Of a stretch of DNA of 64,000 nucleotides, positions 63,776 to 64,000 are shown piece after piece (positions within the stretch are counted from its first letter, which is position 1; each line of letters starts with the position of its first letter). The DNA comes from Owenia fusiformis (taxonomy: Eukaryota; Annelida; Polychaeta; Sabellida; Oweniidae), in assembly GCA_903813345.2 (NCBI GenBank), contig CAIIXF020000009.1, positions 16,085,759-16,149,758 of the forward strand. Reading direction: 5' to 3'. The position numbers were made by a program, and so were the translations under genes. The notes beneath the pieces are model-generated. The model did no database searches. It was given only the letters and a program-made list of their open reading frames with translations, and was not told where the DNA came from.

Positions 63776-64000
63776 CTCCGAACTGTCCCAATATTCTCGA
63801 AGAAGATATCAATTTTGTGTTCCATAAAGTTAAATTCAATTTTCTCTTTATTAACTTATATTTTTGTTAGAACTTCGGATGGAGGTTACATGATTTGTGG
63901 CAATTTCCCACTTATTGTAAATGGCGAAAACTTAGAAAAGTGAGGAATTGGACATCTGCAGCCCTACATATATTTTTTTCTCTTCACAATTCAAACATGA

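Overview
The window is animal nuclear DNA. It is AT-rich, has very low coding density, contains spliceosomal introns and is packed with transposons. The only host gene I can support is the 3' part of NOL11 (nucleolar protein 11), a small-subunit processome factor. It lies on the + strand as nine exons spread over 47 kb (3255-50540); its 5' exons lie outside the window. Codon phase is continuous through all eight introns, and one of them (33302-38075) has minor-spliceosome (U12-type) signals. The tandem-repeat elements with CCGT microsatellites resemble the bivalve 'pearl' elements, so a marine invertebrate, perhaps a lophotrochozoan, is plausible. The species cannot be fixed from the sequence.

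NOL11 intron 4 (12204-33184) holds the most notable object: a 14.46-kb DNA transposon at 17244-31707. It has GC-rich inverted ends, about 2 kb of 300-bp subterminal repeats on the left and about 1.2 kb of 150-160-bp repeats on the right, and two divergent spliced genes that look intact. On the minus strand is a four-exon gene for a 305-residue BEN-domain protein (22060-19535). On the plus strand is a four-exon gene for a 951-residue tnp2/Transposase_21-like (EnSpm/CACTA-type) transposase with an N-terminal C2H2 finger (25892-29906). The element sits inside an older 170-bp MITE, whose halves are found at 17104-17243 and 31708-31737. It carries at least two MITEs and a Helitron fragment of its own.

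Layout. 1-3254: LINE remnant split by a Helitron. 3255-12203: NOL11 exons among two Helitron copies, a hAT MITE with a perfect 8-bp target duplication, and a 2-kb tandem-repeat element that runs into a splice acceptor. 12204-17243: foldbacks and repeat arrays. 17244-31707: the large transposon. 31738-33000: dispersed repeat and a minus-strand LINE end. 33185-50540: the last six NOL11 exons among Helitrons, a mariner-like MITE, foldbacks, a 3.2-kb TIR element, a MITE with a 9-bp target duplication, and an L1-like LINE split by a TTAA MITE. 50541-64000: intergenic, with Tc1-like foldbacks, repeat fragments, an AAGCG-rich block followed by a TATA box and a small ORF, and no confident gene.

Several insertions can be read base by base because the interrupted sequence is itself a repeat or an ORF. 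The window is therefore a good record of nested transposition. No tRNA, rRNA, CRISPR array or prokaryotic feature was seen.
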